Below, piece after piece: positions 1 through 8,181 of a DNA stretch of 64,000 nt; position 1 is the first letter of the stretch, and each line of letters opens with the position of its first letter. The stretch is from Erpobdella octoculata (lineage: Eukaryota; Annelida; Clitellata; Hirudinida; Erpobdellidae), in contig OZ022240.1 of assembly GCA_963978895.1 (NCBI GenBank), forward strand, positions 16,206,717 to 16,270,716, given 5' to 3'. The position numbers and the translations under genes are program-made. Below the pieces are notes generated by a model. The model searched no databases. It was not told the DNA's origin and saw nothing but the letters and a program-made list of their open reading frames with translations.

Positions 1-227
1 CAAGGAGTTCACTCGCATTGCTGAAGGGGTAGGCGCCTAAAGAGGCGCTGGTGGCAGAGCGTTAGAGCGTTCGCCTGTCGATCGTTAGGTCGGCAGTTCG
101 AACCTCACCGGCGTCACCAGCGTAACTCCCTTAAGCAAGGAGTTCACTCGCATTGCTAAAAAAGTTCTAACTCCGCCTTGCTTTTGCAAGCCAGTCCCAA
201 GCCTGGAGAAAGGAGGAGGGGAAAGTT
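1..227 (+). repeat. Partial tRNA-like/SINE-like block of the preceding unit
   Basis: This is the end of head B, a whole head C starting at 42, and the tail-like segment, cut by the window start. It shows that the array continues upstream. Module description is given at the block starting at 1692. Confidence 0.8.
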
Positions 228-463
228 AAAAAGATCAAATTAAGATCCACGACAGGAAGTACTTAGGTGTTTCCAACATACAGCCATTTTAGTCTTAAAA
301 CACCTGGTGTAAAGGACTATAAACTATTACAATAAAAATGACGCTTTCTCGCAAAACTTGTCTTGGAAAAGGCGTGTGCTAAATCTCAGTGAAAAAAAAC
401 AATAAAAATTCAAGACTTTCACCTGATTCGATGCTGCGATGTGACACGTTAACTACGTAATTA
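228..463. other. AT-rich spacer between SINE-like block and promoter
   Basis: This non-coding spacer recurs before every promoter at the same offset. It holds an inverted repeat (265-305), an A-run near 390-400 whose length varies by one base between units, and no ORF I would call. Its start (GACAGGAAG near 252-260) may continue the retroelement-like tail. A 727-bp insertion enters this spacer in three units. Confidence 0.6.
265..305. other. 8-bp inverted repeat (stem-loop) in spacer
   Basis: AGGTGTTT at 265-272 is perfectly complementary to AAACACCT at 298-305, with a 25-nt loop. It recurs in every unit, for example at 2192-2232. Role unknown; it may be a fold in a polymerase III transcript or a protein site. 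Confidence 0.5.
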
Positions 464-599
464 GGCTTAAGTGCGGTAGCGAGCTTCATTCCTATTGGCT
501 TAAGTGCGGTAGCGAGCTTCAATCTAATTGGCTGTTGGTCTCGACGACCCGCATTGTCTCGTCTATAAAAGGCCGAACGGACGTACATTGAGTTCATTT
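464..599 (+). promoter_or_regulatory. Pol II core promoter, unit 1
   Basis: Two 33-bp direct repeats (464-496 and 497-529) share GGCTTAAGTGCGGTAGCGAG. ATTGG, the inverted CCAAT box, occurs at 494-498 and 527-531. TATAAAAG lies at 564-571, and TCATTT at 594-599 matches the arthropod initiator TCAKTY with its A at 596, 32 bp from the TATA box. The predicted 5' leader is about 78 nt, ending in AAAACATGG. Unit 1 alone has CCGCATTG where all others have CCGCTTTG (553). In standard units the promoter spans ATG-200 to ATG-65. Confidence 0.75.
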
Positions 600-673
600 C
601 TCCTCAGCCTTCATACGGTTCGGATCATTCTTAGCTGCTCTCTGTATTGACTAGATTAAAAATAATCGAAAAC

Positions 674-1504
674 ATGGCCAGTCACTTAGACGTCGATAAG
701 TTGACAACGATGATGAGATTCATGAACATGGAACCTCGTGATCGTTTCGATGACGATTTTGTAAACAATTTGTGTGTCTTTCTCAAGGAATTTGATTTAG
801 GTAAAGATAATAAATGTTGTTATCCTGAAGACTTTAACGAGGCCTTGTTGGACCTCGAAAAAACTCTACAGGAAACGCCGAACTCAGTTTCGACTGATCC
901 ATTGGAAACGATGAGCATCCAAGCGAAACCTTCGGAAGAAGTCGCTGTTAACGGCGAATATTTCGAAGCTAGTAGCCGAGAAAAACCTAAAGAAAATGAA
1001 AAAACACAATTTGGATTTGTTTCGAGATATAAAATTGATCGAAGAAACAAACAAATGCGTCCGGCTAATTGCCTTGACGATATTGAAACAGTAGGTAGAC
1101 GCTCACTTGGAAAGTATAAAATTGATCGAAGAGTCGATCGGGTTAATCATGCCGTTAGAAATCAGTCACGTAACGTTTACGATTACTCTGGGCTTCGTAG
1201 AGAACGGTTTGGCAAATACGGAAACTCGTGTCAAACGTCTTATGGTCATTGCGGATACGTGGAAATGAATTTTAGACGATACTGTGACACAACTATTGTT
1301 TACCACAACGTTCGTCCAAGTCGCTACTTTGGAAACGTTAAAATCGACCGCAGGCGAACGTCAGTCAAACATGAAGAATCAGCCGCAGACCTTGCCGACA
1401 ACGAATACCGTCGTAGGCTGAACGTCTTACGATCAGACAGAAAAATAGAAATAAACGAGAAGCGTTATGCGATGTTCAATCGACAGCGCGACTTTTCCAA
1501 CTAA
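674..1504 (+). CDS. Unknown 276-aa acidic/Arg-rich protein, copy 1 (reference)
   Basis: I do not recognise this protein and assign no function. Start: ATG at 674 in AAAACATGG context, 103 bp after TATA. An in-frame TTG at 647 would add nine residues but exists only in units with a 10-bp leader insertion, so ATG is preferred. Residues 1-110 are acidic (about 25 D/E) and probably partly helical. Residues 118-276 hold about 29 Arg. KIDRR occurs at 120-124, 149-153 and 223-227, twice as YKIDRR, plus RRR at 226-228 and 246-248. Cysteines are at 34, 48, 49, 133, 186, 193 and 204; C186, C193 and C204 do not form a zinc finger I know. There is no signal peptide, membrane segment or intron. The bipartite charge suggests a nucleic-acid- or chromatin-associated protein (inference only). 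The reading frame stays open for 106 codons past the TAA. Confidence 0.8.
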   Translation: MASHLDVDKLTTMMRFMNMEPRDRFDDDFVNNLCVFLKEFDLGKDNKCCYPEDFNEALLDLEKTLQETPNSVSTDPLETMSIQAKPSEEVAVNGEYFEASSREKPKENEKTQFGFVSRYKIDRRNKQMRPANCLDDIETVGRRSLGKYKIDRRVDRVNHAVRNQSRNVYDYSGLRRERFGKYGNSCQTSYGHCGYVEMNFRRYCDTTIVYHNVRPSRYFGNVKIDRRRTSVKHEESAADLADNEYRRRLNVLRSDRKIEINEKRYAMFNRQRDFSN

Positions 1505-1524
1505 AATCCAATTAAAACTAGTAC

Positions 1525-1538
1525 GACAGAAATCTGTC
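1525..1538. other. 3' hairpin 1 (deleted in short units)
   Basis: GACAGA and TCTGTC form a perfect 6-bp palindrome around AA. A 15-bp segment (1523-1537) covering it is missing downstream of units 13, 16, 18, 20, 22, 24, 25, 30 and 31, which makes the 1,902-bp unit class. The deletion is a multiple of three in an open frame. Confidence 0.7.
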
Positions 1539-1564
1539 CTAATTTTGGAAAAAAAAACAAAACA

Positions 1565-1579
1565 AGAAACGGAGTTTCT
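1565..1579. other. 3' hairpin 2
   Basis: AGAAAC and GTTTCT flank GGA, giving a 6-bp stem with a 3-nt loop. Units 4 and 5 lack the 8 bp corresponding to 1571-1578, removing the loop and one arm. It is not the canonical histone 3' stem-loop. Confidence 0.6.
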
Positions 1580-1602
1580 GTGCTAAAAAACCGTACAAGT
1601 AC

Positions 1603-1608
1603 AATAAA
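1603..1608 (+). promoter_or_regulatory. Polyadenylation signal AATAAA
   Basis: AATAAA lies 99 bp after the stop codon and is followed by a GT- and T-containing stretch. It recurs in every unit with a complete 3' region, 99 bp after the stop (84 bp in the 15-bp-deletion units, 91 bp after units 4 and 5). It supports a polymerase II mRNA ending before the tRNA-like block. It is lost in unit 12. Confidence 0.65.
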
Positions 1609-1691
1609 ATGTGCATCAATTTTTCAAACAAACGGTTTTAAACAAAATGCAATAATTATTCAGCAACAAAGGAACATAATCCAACACAATA

Positions 1692-1830
1692 GAGGCGCTG
1701 GTGGCAGAGCGGTAGAGCGTTCGCCTGTCGATCGTCAGGTCGGCAGTTCGAGCCTCACCGGCGTCACCAGCGTAACTCCCTTAAGCAAGGTGTTCACTCG
1801 CATTGCTAAAGGGGTAAGCGCCTAAAAATT
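1692..1830 (+). ncRNA. tRNA-like head A with pol III boxes
   Basis: A box TGGCAGAGCGG at 1702-1712; B box around 1745-1755 (GTTCGAGCC). CGCTGGTG (1696-1703) pairs perfectly with CACCAGCG (1765-1772), as an acceptor stem would. GCCTG (1723-1727) pairs with CAGGT (1736-1740) around an 8-nt loop. The T-arm to acceptor distance is about 8 nt too long for a real tRNA, so this is tRNA-derived rather than a tRNA. The only in-frame reading of it is the run-on from the upstream ORF. Confidence 0.55.
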
Positions 1831-1833
1831 GTA

Positions 1834-1968
1834 GAGGCGCTGGTGGCAGAGCGGTAGAGCGTTCGTCTGTCGATCGTTAGGCCGGCAGTTCGAACCTCAC
1901 CGGCGTCACCAGCGTAACTCCCTTAAGCAAGGAGTTCACTCGCATTGCTGAAGGGGTAGGCGCCTAAA
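1834..1968 (+). ncRNA. tRNA-like head B with pol III boxes
   Basis: A box at 1844-1854 and B box GTTCGAACC at 1888-1896. The middle arm reads GTCTG/TAGGC; compared with head A it keeps pairing through G-U pairs. A variant with T for G in the arm loop (GATCTTTAGG) is shared by units 6-9. Confidence 0.55.
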
Positions 1969-2090
1969 GAGGCGCTGGTGGCAGAGCGTTAGAGCGTTCG
2001 CCTGTCGATCGTTAGGTCGGCAGTTCGAACCTCACCGGCGTCACCAGCGTAACTCCCTTAAGCAAGGAGTTCACTCGCATTGCTAAAAAA
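1969..2090 (+). ncRNA. tRNA-like head C, degenerate A box
   Basis: Same fold as A and B, with GCCTG/TAGGT in the middle arm and B box GTTCGAACC at 2023-2031. The A box has GCGTT instead of GCGGT, so it may be a weaker polymerase III promoter. Units 3-5 have a further G-to-A change in it. Confidence 0.5.
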
Positions 2091-2390
2091 GTTCTAACTC
2101 CGCCTTGCTTTTGCAAGCCAGTCCCAAGCCTGGAGAAAGGAGGAGGGGAAAGTTAAAAAGATCAAATTAAGATCCACGACAGGAAGTACTTAGGTGTTTC
2201 CAACATACAGCCATTTTAGTCTTAAAACACCTGGTGTAAAGGACTATAAACTATTACAATAAAAATGACGCTTTCTCGCAAAACTTGTCTTGGAAAAGGC
2301 GTGTGCTAAATCTCAGTGAAAAAAAACAATAAAAATTCAAGACTTTCACCTGATTCGATGCTGCGATGTGACACGTTAACTACGTAATTA

Positions 2391-2526
2391 GGCTTAAGTG
2401 CGGTAGCGAGCTTCATTCCTATTGGCTTAAGTGCGGTAGCGAGCTTCAATCTAATTGGCTGTTGGTCTCGACGACCCGCTTTGTCTCGTCTATAAAAGGC
2501 CGAACGGACGTACATTGAGTTCATTT
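2391..2526 (+). promoter_or_regulatory. Pol II promoter, unit 2
   Basis: Elements as in unit 1, with the common CCGCTTTG sequence. A 10-bp leader insertion (GTATTGACTA) lies between this promoter and the ATG in units 1-3 and 24 only. Confidence 0.7.
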
Positions 2527-2600
2527 CTCCTCAGCCTTCATACGGTTCGGATCATTCTTAGCTGCTCTCTGTATTGACTAGATTAAAAATAATCGAAAAC

Positions 2601-3431
2601 ATGGCCAGTCACTTAGACGTCGATAAGTTGACAACGATGATGAGATTCATGAACATGGAACCTCGTGATCGTTTCGATGACGATTTTGTAAACAATTTGT
2701 GTGTCTTTCTCAAGGAATTTGATTTAGGTAAAGATAATAAATGTTGTTATCCTGAAGACTTTAACGAGGCCTTGTTGGACCTCGAAAAAACTCTACAGGA
2801 AACGCCGAACTCAGTTTCGACTGATCCATTGGAAACGATGAGCATCCAAGCAAAACCTTCGGAAGAAGTCGCTGTTAACGGCGAATATTTCGAAGCTAGT
2901 AGCCGAGAAAAACCTAAAGAAAATGAAAAAACACAATTTGGATTTGTTTCGAGATATAAAATTGATCGAAGAAACAAACAAATGCGTCCGGCTAATTGCC
3001 TTGACGATATTGAAACAGTAGGTAGACGCTCACTTGGAATGTATAAAATTGATCGAAGATTCGATCGGGTTAATCATGCCGTTAGAAATCAGTCACGTAA
3101 CGTTTACGATTACTCTGGGCTTCGTAGAGAACGGTTTGGCAAATACGGAAACTCGTGTCAAACGTCTTATGGTCATTGCGGATACGTGGAAATGAATTTT
3201 AGACGATACTGTGACACAACTATTGTTTACCACAACGTTCGTCCAAGTCGCTACTTTGGAAACGTTAAAATCGACCGCAGGCGAACGTCAGTCAAACATG
3301 AAGAATCAGCCGCAGACCTTGCCGACAACGAATACCGTCGTAGGCTGAACGTCTTACGATCAGACAGAAAAATAGAAATAAACGAGAAGCGTTATGCGAT
3401 GTTCAATCGACAGCGCGACTTTTCCAACTAA
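2601..3431 (+). CDS. 276-aa array protein, copy 2
   Basis: Full length with two private substitutions flanking the second KIDRR: K147M and V154F. It also has a silent A in the codon for K85 (AAG CAA AAC context near 2850). Confidence 0.78.
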   Translation: MASHLDVDKLTTMMRFMNMEPRDRFDDDFVNNLCVFLKEFDLGKDNKCCYPEDFNEALLDLEKTLQETPNSVSTDPLETMSIQAKPSEEVAVNGEYFEASSREKPKENEKTQFGFVSRYKIDRRNKQMRPANCLDDIETVGRRSLGMYKIDRRFDRVNHAVRNQSRNVYDYSGLRRERFGKYGNSCQTSYGHCGYVEMNFRRYCDTTIVYHNVRPSRYFGNVKIDRRRTSVKHEESAADLADNEYRRRLNVLRSDRKIEINEKRYAMFNRQRDFSN

Positions 3432-3618
3432 AATCCAATTAAAACTAGTACGACAGAAATCTGTCCTAATTTTGGAAAAAAAAACAAAACAAGAAACGGA
3501 GTTTCTGTGCTAAAAAACCGTACAAGTACAATAAAATGTGCATCAATTTTTCAAACAAACGGTTTTAAACAAAATGCAATAATTATTCAGCAACAAAGGA
3601 ACATAATCCAACACAATA

Positions 3619-4081
3619 GAGGCGCTGGTGGCAGAGCGGTAGAGCGTTCGCCTGTCGATCGTCAGGTCGGCAGTTCGAGCCTCACCGGCGTCACCAGCGT
3701 AACTCCCTTAAGCAAGGTGTTCACTCGCATTGCTAAAGGGGTAAGCGCCTAAAAATTGTAGAGGCGCTGGTGGCAGAGCGGTAGAGCGTTCGTCTGTCGA
3801 TCGTTAGGCCGGCAGTTCGAACCTCACCGGCGTCACCAGCGTAACTCCCTTAAGCAAGGAGTTCACTCGCATTGCTGAAGGGGTAGGCGCCTAAAGAGGC
3901 GCTGGTGGCAGAGCGTTAGAGCGTTCGCCTGTCGATCGTTAGGTCGGCAGTTCGAACCTCACCGGCGTCACCAGCGTAACTCCCTTAAGCAAGGAGTTCA
4001 CTCGCATTGCTAAAAAAGTTCTAACTCCGCCTTGCTTTTGCAAGCCAGTCCCAAGCCTGGAGAAAGGAGGAGGGGAAAGTT
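3619..4081 (+). repeat. tRNA-like/SINE-like block, unit 2
   Basis: Three heads plus tail, with no variant noted against unit 1. Confidence 0.6.
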
Positions 4082-4317
4082 AAAAAGATCAAATTAAGAT
4101 CCACGACAGGAAGTACTTAGGTGTTTCCAACATACAGCCATTTTAGTCTTAAAACACCTGGTGTAAAGGACTATAAACTATTACAATAAAAATGACGCTT
4201 TCTCGCAAAACTTGTCTTGGAAAAGGCGTGTGCTAAATCTCAGTGAAAAAAAACAATAAAAATTCAAGACTTTCACCTGATTCGATGCTGCGATGTGACA
4301 CGTTAACTACGTAATTA

Positions 4318-4453
4318 GGCTTAAGTGCGGTAGCGAGCTTCATTCCTATTGGCTTAAGTGCGGTAGCGAGCTTCAATCTAATTGGCTGTTGGTCTCGACG
4401 ACCCGCTTTGTCTCGTCTATAAAAGGCCGAACGGACGTACATTGAGTTCATTT
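4318..4453 (+). promoter_or_regulatory. Pol II promoter, unit 3
   Basis: All elements are present; the 10-bp leader insertion follows. Confidence 0.7.
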
Positions 4454-4527
4454 CTCCTCAGCCTTCATACGGTTCGGATCATTCTTAGCTGCTCTCTGTA
4501 TTGACTAGATTAAAAATAATCGAAAAC

Positions 4528-5358
4528 ATGGCCAGTCACTTAGACGTCGATAAGTTGACAACGATGATGAGATTCATGAACATGGAACCTCGTGATCGTT
4601 TCGATGACGATTTTGTAAACAATTTGTGTGTCTTTCTCAAGGAATTTGATTTAGGTAAAGATAATAAATGTTGTTATCCTGAAGACTTTAACGAGGCCTT
4701 GTTGGACCTCGAAAAAACTCTACAGGAAACGCCGAACTCAGTTTCGACTGATCCATTGGAAACGATGAGCATCCAAGCGAAACCTTCGGAAGAAGTCGCT
4801 GTTAACGGCGAATATTTCGAAGCTAGTAGCCGAGAAAAACCTAAAGAAAATGAAAAAACACAATTTGGATTTGTTTCGAGATATAAAATTGATCGAAGAA
4901 ACAAACAAATGCGTCCGGATAATTGCCTTGACGATATTGAAACAGTAGGTAGACGCTCACTTGGAAAGTATAAAATTGATCGAAGAGTCGATCGGGTTAA
5001 TCATGCCGTTAGAAATCAGTCACGTAACGTTTACGATTACTCTGGGCTTCGTAGAGAACGGTTTGGCAAATACGGAAACTCGTGTCAAACGTCTTATGGT
5101 CATTGCGGATACGTGGAAATGAATTTTAGACGATACTGTGACACAACTATTGTTTACCACAACGTTCGTCCAAGTCGCTACTTTGGAAACGTTAAAATCG
5201 ACCGCAGGCGAACGTCAGTCAAACATGAAGAATCAGCCGCAGACCTTGCCGACAACGAATACCGTCGTAGGCTGAACGTCTTACGATCAGACAGAAAAAT
5301 AGAAATAAACGAGAAGCGTTATGCGATGTTCAATCGACAGCGCGACTTTTCCAACTAA
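4528..5358 (+). CDS. 276-aa array protein, copy 3
   Basis: Full length with A131D (GCT to GAT at 4919), a variant shared only with the next copy. Confidence 0.78.
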   Translation: MASHLDVDKLTTMMRFMNMEPRDRFDDDFVNNLCVFLKEFDLGKDNKCCYPEDFNEALLDLEKTLQETPNSVSTDPLETMSIQAKPSEEVAVNGEYFEASSREKPKENEKTQFGFVSRYKIDRRNKQMRPDNCLDDIETVGRRSLGKYKIDRRVDRVNHAVRNQSRNVYDYSGLRRERFGKYGNSCQTSYGHCGYVEMNFRRYCDTTIVYHNVRPSRYFGNVKIDRRRTSVKHEESAADLADNEYRRRLNVLRSDRKIEINEKRYAMFNRQRDFSN

Positions 5359-5545
5359 AATCCAATTAAAACTAGTACGACAGAAATCTGTCCTAATTTT
5401 GGAAAAAAAAACAAAACAAGAAACGGAGTTTCTGTGCTAAAAAACCGTACAAGTACAATAAAATGTGCATCAATTTTTCAAACAAACGGTTTTAAACAAA
5501 ATGCAATAATTATTCAGCAACAAAGGAACATAATCCAACACAATA

Positions 5546-6008
5546 GAGGCGCTGGTGGCAGAGCGGTAGAGCGTTCGCCTGTCGATCGTCAGGTCGGCAG
5601 TTCGAGCCTCACCGGCGTCACCAGCGTAACTCCCTTAAGCAAGGTGTTCACTCGCATTGCTAAAGGGGTAAGCGCCTAAAAATTGTAGAGGCGCTGGTGG
5701 CAGAGCGGTAGAGCGTTCGTCTGTCGATCGTTAGGCCGGCAGTTCGAACCTCACCGGCGTCACCAGCGTAACTCCCTTAAGCAAGGAGTTCACTCGCATT
5801 GCTGAAGGGGTAGGCGCCTAAAGAGGCGCTGGTGGCAAAGCGTTAGAGCGTTCGCCTGTCGATCGTTAGGTCGGCAGTTCGAACCTCACCGGCGTCACCA
5901 GCGTAACTCCCTTAAGCAAGGAGTTCACTCGCATTGCTAAAAAAGTTCTAACTCCGCCTTGCTTTTGCAAGCCAGTCCCAAGCCTGGAGAAAGGAGGAGG
6001 GGAAAGTT
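5546..6008 (+). repeat. tRNA-like/SINE-like block, unit 3
   Basis: Head C carries GGCAAAGCG (G to A at 5838), shared with the blocks after units 4 and 5. Confidence 0.6.
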
Positions 6009-6270
6009 AAAAAGATCAAATTAAGATCCACGACAGGAAGTACTTAGGTGTTTCCAACATACAGCCATTTTAGTCTTAAAACACCTGGTGTAAAGGACTA
6101 TAAACTATTACAATAACAAGTAAATTAAAAACGAATTTTTAAAACCAATGCTCTTATATGTAATTAAAACACAAATTTTGCAATCAATTTTTTCTTATAT
6201 TACTCTTTTATTTTATGTTAAAGTCGAAATATCTTAATTATATCGAAATATCAAAATTAATTAAAATTAT

Positions 6271-6462
6271 CTAAATTAATTGACTTATTGTAAAACTAAT
6301 AATTGAATATTGCATTGTCTTCTATTTTGAGCATGTATGCAAAATTTGAAAAAATCTAACATCAGGAAGTGACTAAAAAATTGATTGCAAGATTTGAAAC
6401 AGACAGAGAAACAAACAGACAGACAGAGAAACAGAGACGACGAGTTAATAAAAGCATTGGTA
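6271..6462. repeat. Internal direct repeat, left copy
   Basis: Matches 6670-6842 at an offset of about 399 bp. It carries a few substitutions and 20 extra bases rich in ACAGACAG. Confidence 0.7.
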
Positions 6463-6608
6463 ATAATAATAAAAATATCAAAAAGCATCGAATTTAAATA
6501 TCTCAACTATTTTCATGAAAATTTCGTACACGCTTGAGAATCGCGGTCAGTGAGTGTGGTTCGTGTTAACTTGGTAAAATAGTCTGCCAGTCGGTTAGCG
6601 TTTTGTGG

Positions 6609-6668
6609 TCAAGAAAACCCTCAAGAAAACCCTCAAGAAACCCCTCGATAAAATCCTCAAGAAAATTA
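6609..6668. repeat. 12-bp minisatellite
   Basis: Five tandem versions of TCAAGAAAACCC; the first two are exact and the fourth and fifth degenerate. It is present in all three insertion copies. Confidence 0.8.
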
Positions 6669-6669
6669 A

Positions 6670-6842
6670 CTAAATTAATTGACTTATTGTAAAACTAAAA
6701 ATTGAATATTGCATTGTCTTCTATCTTGAGCATGTATGCAAAATTTGAAAAAAATCTATCATCAGGAAGTGACTCAAAAATTGATTGCAAGATTTGAAAC
6801 AGACAGAGAAACAGAGCCGACGAGTTAATAAAAGCATTGGTA
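6670..6842. repeat. Internal direct repeat, right copy
   Basis: Right partner of 6271-6462. It ends exactly at the junction with the standard spacer. Confidence 0.7.
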
Positions 6843-6971
6843 AAAATGACGCTTTCTCGCAAAACTTGTCTTGGAAGAGGCGTGTGCTAAATCTCAGTGA
6901 AAAAAAACAATAAAAATTCAAGACTTTCACCTGATTCGATGCTGCGATGTGACACGTTAACTACGTAATTA

Positions 6972-7107
6972 GGCTTAAGTGCGGTAGCGAGCTTCATTCC
7001 TATTGGCTTAAGTGCGGTAGCGAGCTTCAATCTAATTGGCTGTTGGTCTCGACGACCCGCTTTGTCTCGTCTATAAAAGGCCGAACGGACGTACATTGAG
7101 TTCATTT
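6972..7107 (+). promoter_or_regulatory. Pol II promoter, unit 4
   Basis: Intact elements downstream of the 727-bp insertion. Units 4-6 share GGAAGAGGCG instead of GGAAAAGGCG just upstream. Confidence 0.7.
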
Positions 7108-7171
7108 CTCCTCAGCCTTCATACGGTTCGGATCATTCTTAGCTGCTCTCTGATTAAAAATAATCGAAAAC

Positions 7172-8002
7172 ATGGCCAGTCACTTAGACGTCGATAAGTT
7201 GACAACGATGATGAGATTCATGAACATGGAACCTCGTGATCGTTTCGATGACGATTTTGTAAACAATTTGTGTGTCTTTCTCAAGGAATTTGATTTAGGT
7301 AAAGATAATAAATGTTGTTATCCTGAAGACTTTAACGAGGCCTTGTTGGACCTCGAAAAAACTCTACAGGAAACGCCGAACTCAGTTTCGACTGATCCAT
7401 TGGAAACGATGAGCATCCAAGCGAAACCTTCGGAAGAAGTCGCTGTTAACGGCGAATATTTCGAAGCTAGTAGCCGAGAAAAACCTAAAGAAAATGAAAA
7501 AACACAATTTGGATTTGTTTCGAGATATAAAATTGATCGAAGAAACAAACAAATGCGTCCGGATAATTGCCTTGACGATATTGAAACAGTAGGTAGACGC
7601 TCACTTGGAAAGTATAAAATTGATCGAAGAGTCGATCGGGTTAATCATGCCGTTAGAAATCAGTCACGTAACGTTTACGATTACTCTGGGCTTCGTAGAG
7701 AACGGTTTGGCAAATACGGAAACTCGTGTCAAACGTCTTATGGTCATTGCGGATACGTGGAAATGAATTTTAGACGATACTGTGACACAACTATTGTTTA
7801 CCACAACGTTCGTCCAAGTCGCTACTTTGGAAACGTTAAAATCGACCGCAGGCGAACGTCAGTCAAACATGAAGAATCAGCCGCAGACCTTGCCGACAAC
7901 GAATACCGTCGTAGGCTGAACGTCTTACGATCAGACAGAAAAATAGAAATAAACGAGAAGCGTTATGCGATGTTCAATCGACAGCGCGACTTTTCCAACT
8001 AA
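7172..8002 (+). CDS. 276-aa array protein, copy 4
   Basis: Full length with A131D as in copy 3. The leader lacks the 10-bp insertion. An 8-bp deletion follows in the 3' region (near 8067), shifting the otherwise open run-on frame. Confidence 0.78.
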   Translation: MASHLDVDKLTTMMRFMNMEPRDRFDDDFVNNLCVFLKEFDLGKDNKCCYPEDFNEALLDLEKTLQETPNSVSTDPLETMSIQAKPSEEVAVNGEYFEASSREKPKENEKTQFGFVSRYKIDRRNKQMRPDNCLDDIETVGRRSLGKYKIDRRVDRVNHAVRNQSRNVYDYSGLRRERFGKYGNSCQTSYGHCGYVEMNFRRYCDTTIVYHNVRPSRYFGNVKIDRRRTSVKHEESAADLADNEYRRRLNVLRSDRKIEINEKRYAMFNRQRDFSN

Positions 8003-8181
8003 AATCCAATTAAAACTAGTACGACAGAAATCTGTCCTAATTTTGGAAAAAAAAACAAAACAAGAAACTGTGCTAAAAAACCGTACAAGTACAATAAAAT
8101 GTGCATCAATTTTTCAAACAAACGGTTTTAAACAAAATGCAATAATTATTCAGCAACAAAGGAACATAATCCAACACAATA

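Larger units (their letters stand above)
1692..2154 (+). repeat. Three-headed tRNA-like/SINE-like block, unit 1
   Basis: Three tandem tRNA-like heads (starting 1692, 1834 and 1969; spacings 142 and 135 bp) are followed by a tail-like segment from about 2091. Each head has an A-box-like TGGCAGAGCGG, a B-box-like GTTCGARCC about 40 bp on, and an AACTCCCTTAAGC hairpin. The tail (CTTGC, AGTCCCAAGCCTGG, GGAGGAGGGG) resembles, from memory, RTE-type retrotransposon 3' ends, so the block may be a composite SINE. No search was possible, so the family is unproven. Confidence 0.6.
6116..6842. mobile_element. 727-bp AT-rich insertion, copy 1 (upstream of unit 4)
   Basis: Relative to standard units this sequence interrupts CAATA|AAAATGACG in the spacer. 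It contains a direct repeat of about 170-190 bp (6271-6462 and 6670-6842), the latter lacking a 20-bp stretch of the AAACAGACAG type, and a 12-bp minisatellite. There is no convincing ORF, terminal inverted repeat or target-site duplication. Phrases such as GATTGCAAGATTTGAAACAG recall non-autonomous invertebrate elements, but the family is unknown. It ends 330 bp before the ATG, so the promoter is intact. Confidence 0.55.

Noticed and set aside
379..597. Recurrent minus-strand 69-89 codon ORFs over the promoter region
   Set aside because: They lie on the repeats and TATA region of the promoter, start opposite the leader and vary in length with the A-run. They are by-products of repeat identity, not genes.
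647..673. Upstream TTG start giving a 285-aa protein
   Set aside because: It exists only in units with the 10-bp leader insertion; the ATG at 674 has a strong context and is present in all units.
820..1050. Recurrent minus-strand 76-codon ORF inside the gene
   Set aside because: It lies entirely antisense to the 276-aa frame, with no promoter of its own.
1502..1504. Alternative genetic code in which TAA is sense
   Set aside because: The TAA after codon 276 is followed by a plausible poly(A) signal, and other features look like a standard-code animal. One TAC copy is not enough evidence.
1692..1773. Functional tRNA genes
   Set aside because: A and B boxes and an acceptor-like stem are present. 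But the T-arm to acceptor spacing is about 8 nt too long, the D stem is imperfect and the middle loop has 8 nt, so tRNA-like is as far as I can go.
1580..1825. Separate 81-codon ORF downstream of the gene
   Set aside because: It has no ATG start and is in the same frame as the main gene. I treat it as the run-on frame, not a second gene.
6271..6842. LTR retrotransposon with the direct repeats as LTRs
   Set aside because: The repeats are short, no coding region, primer-binding site or polypurine tract lies between them, and one lacks 20 bp.
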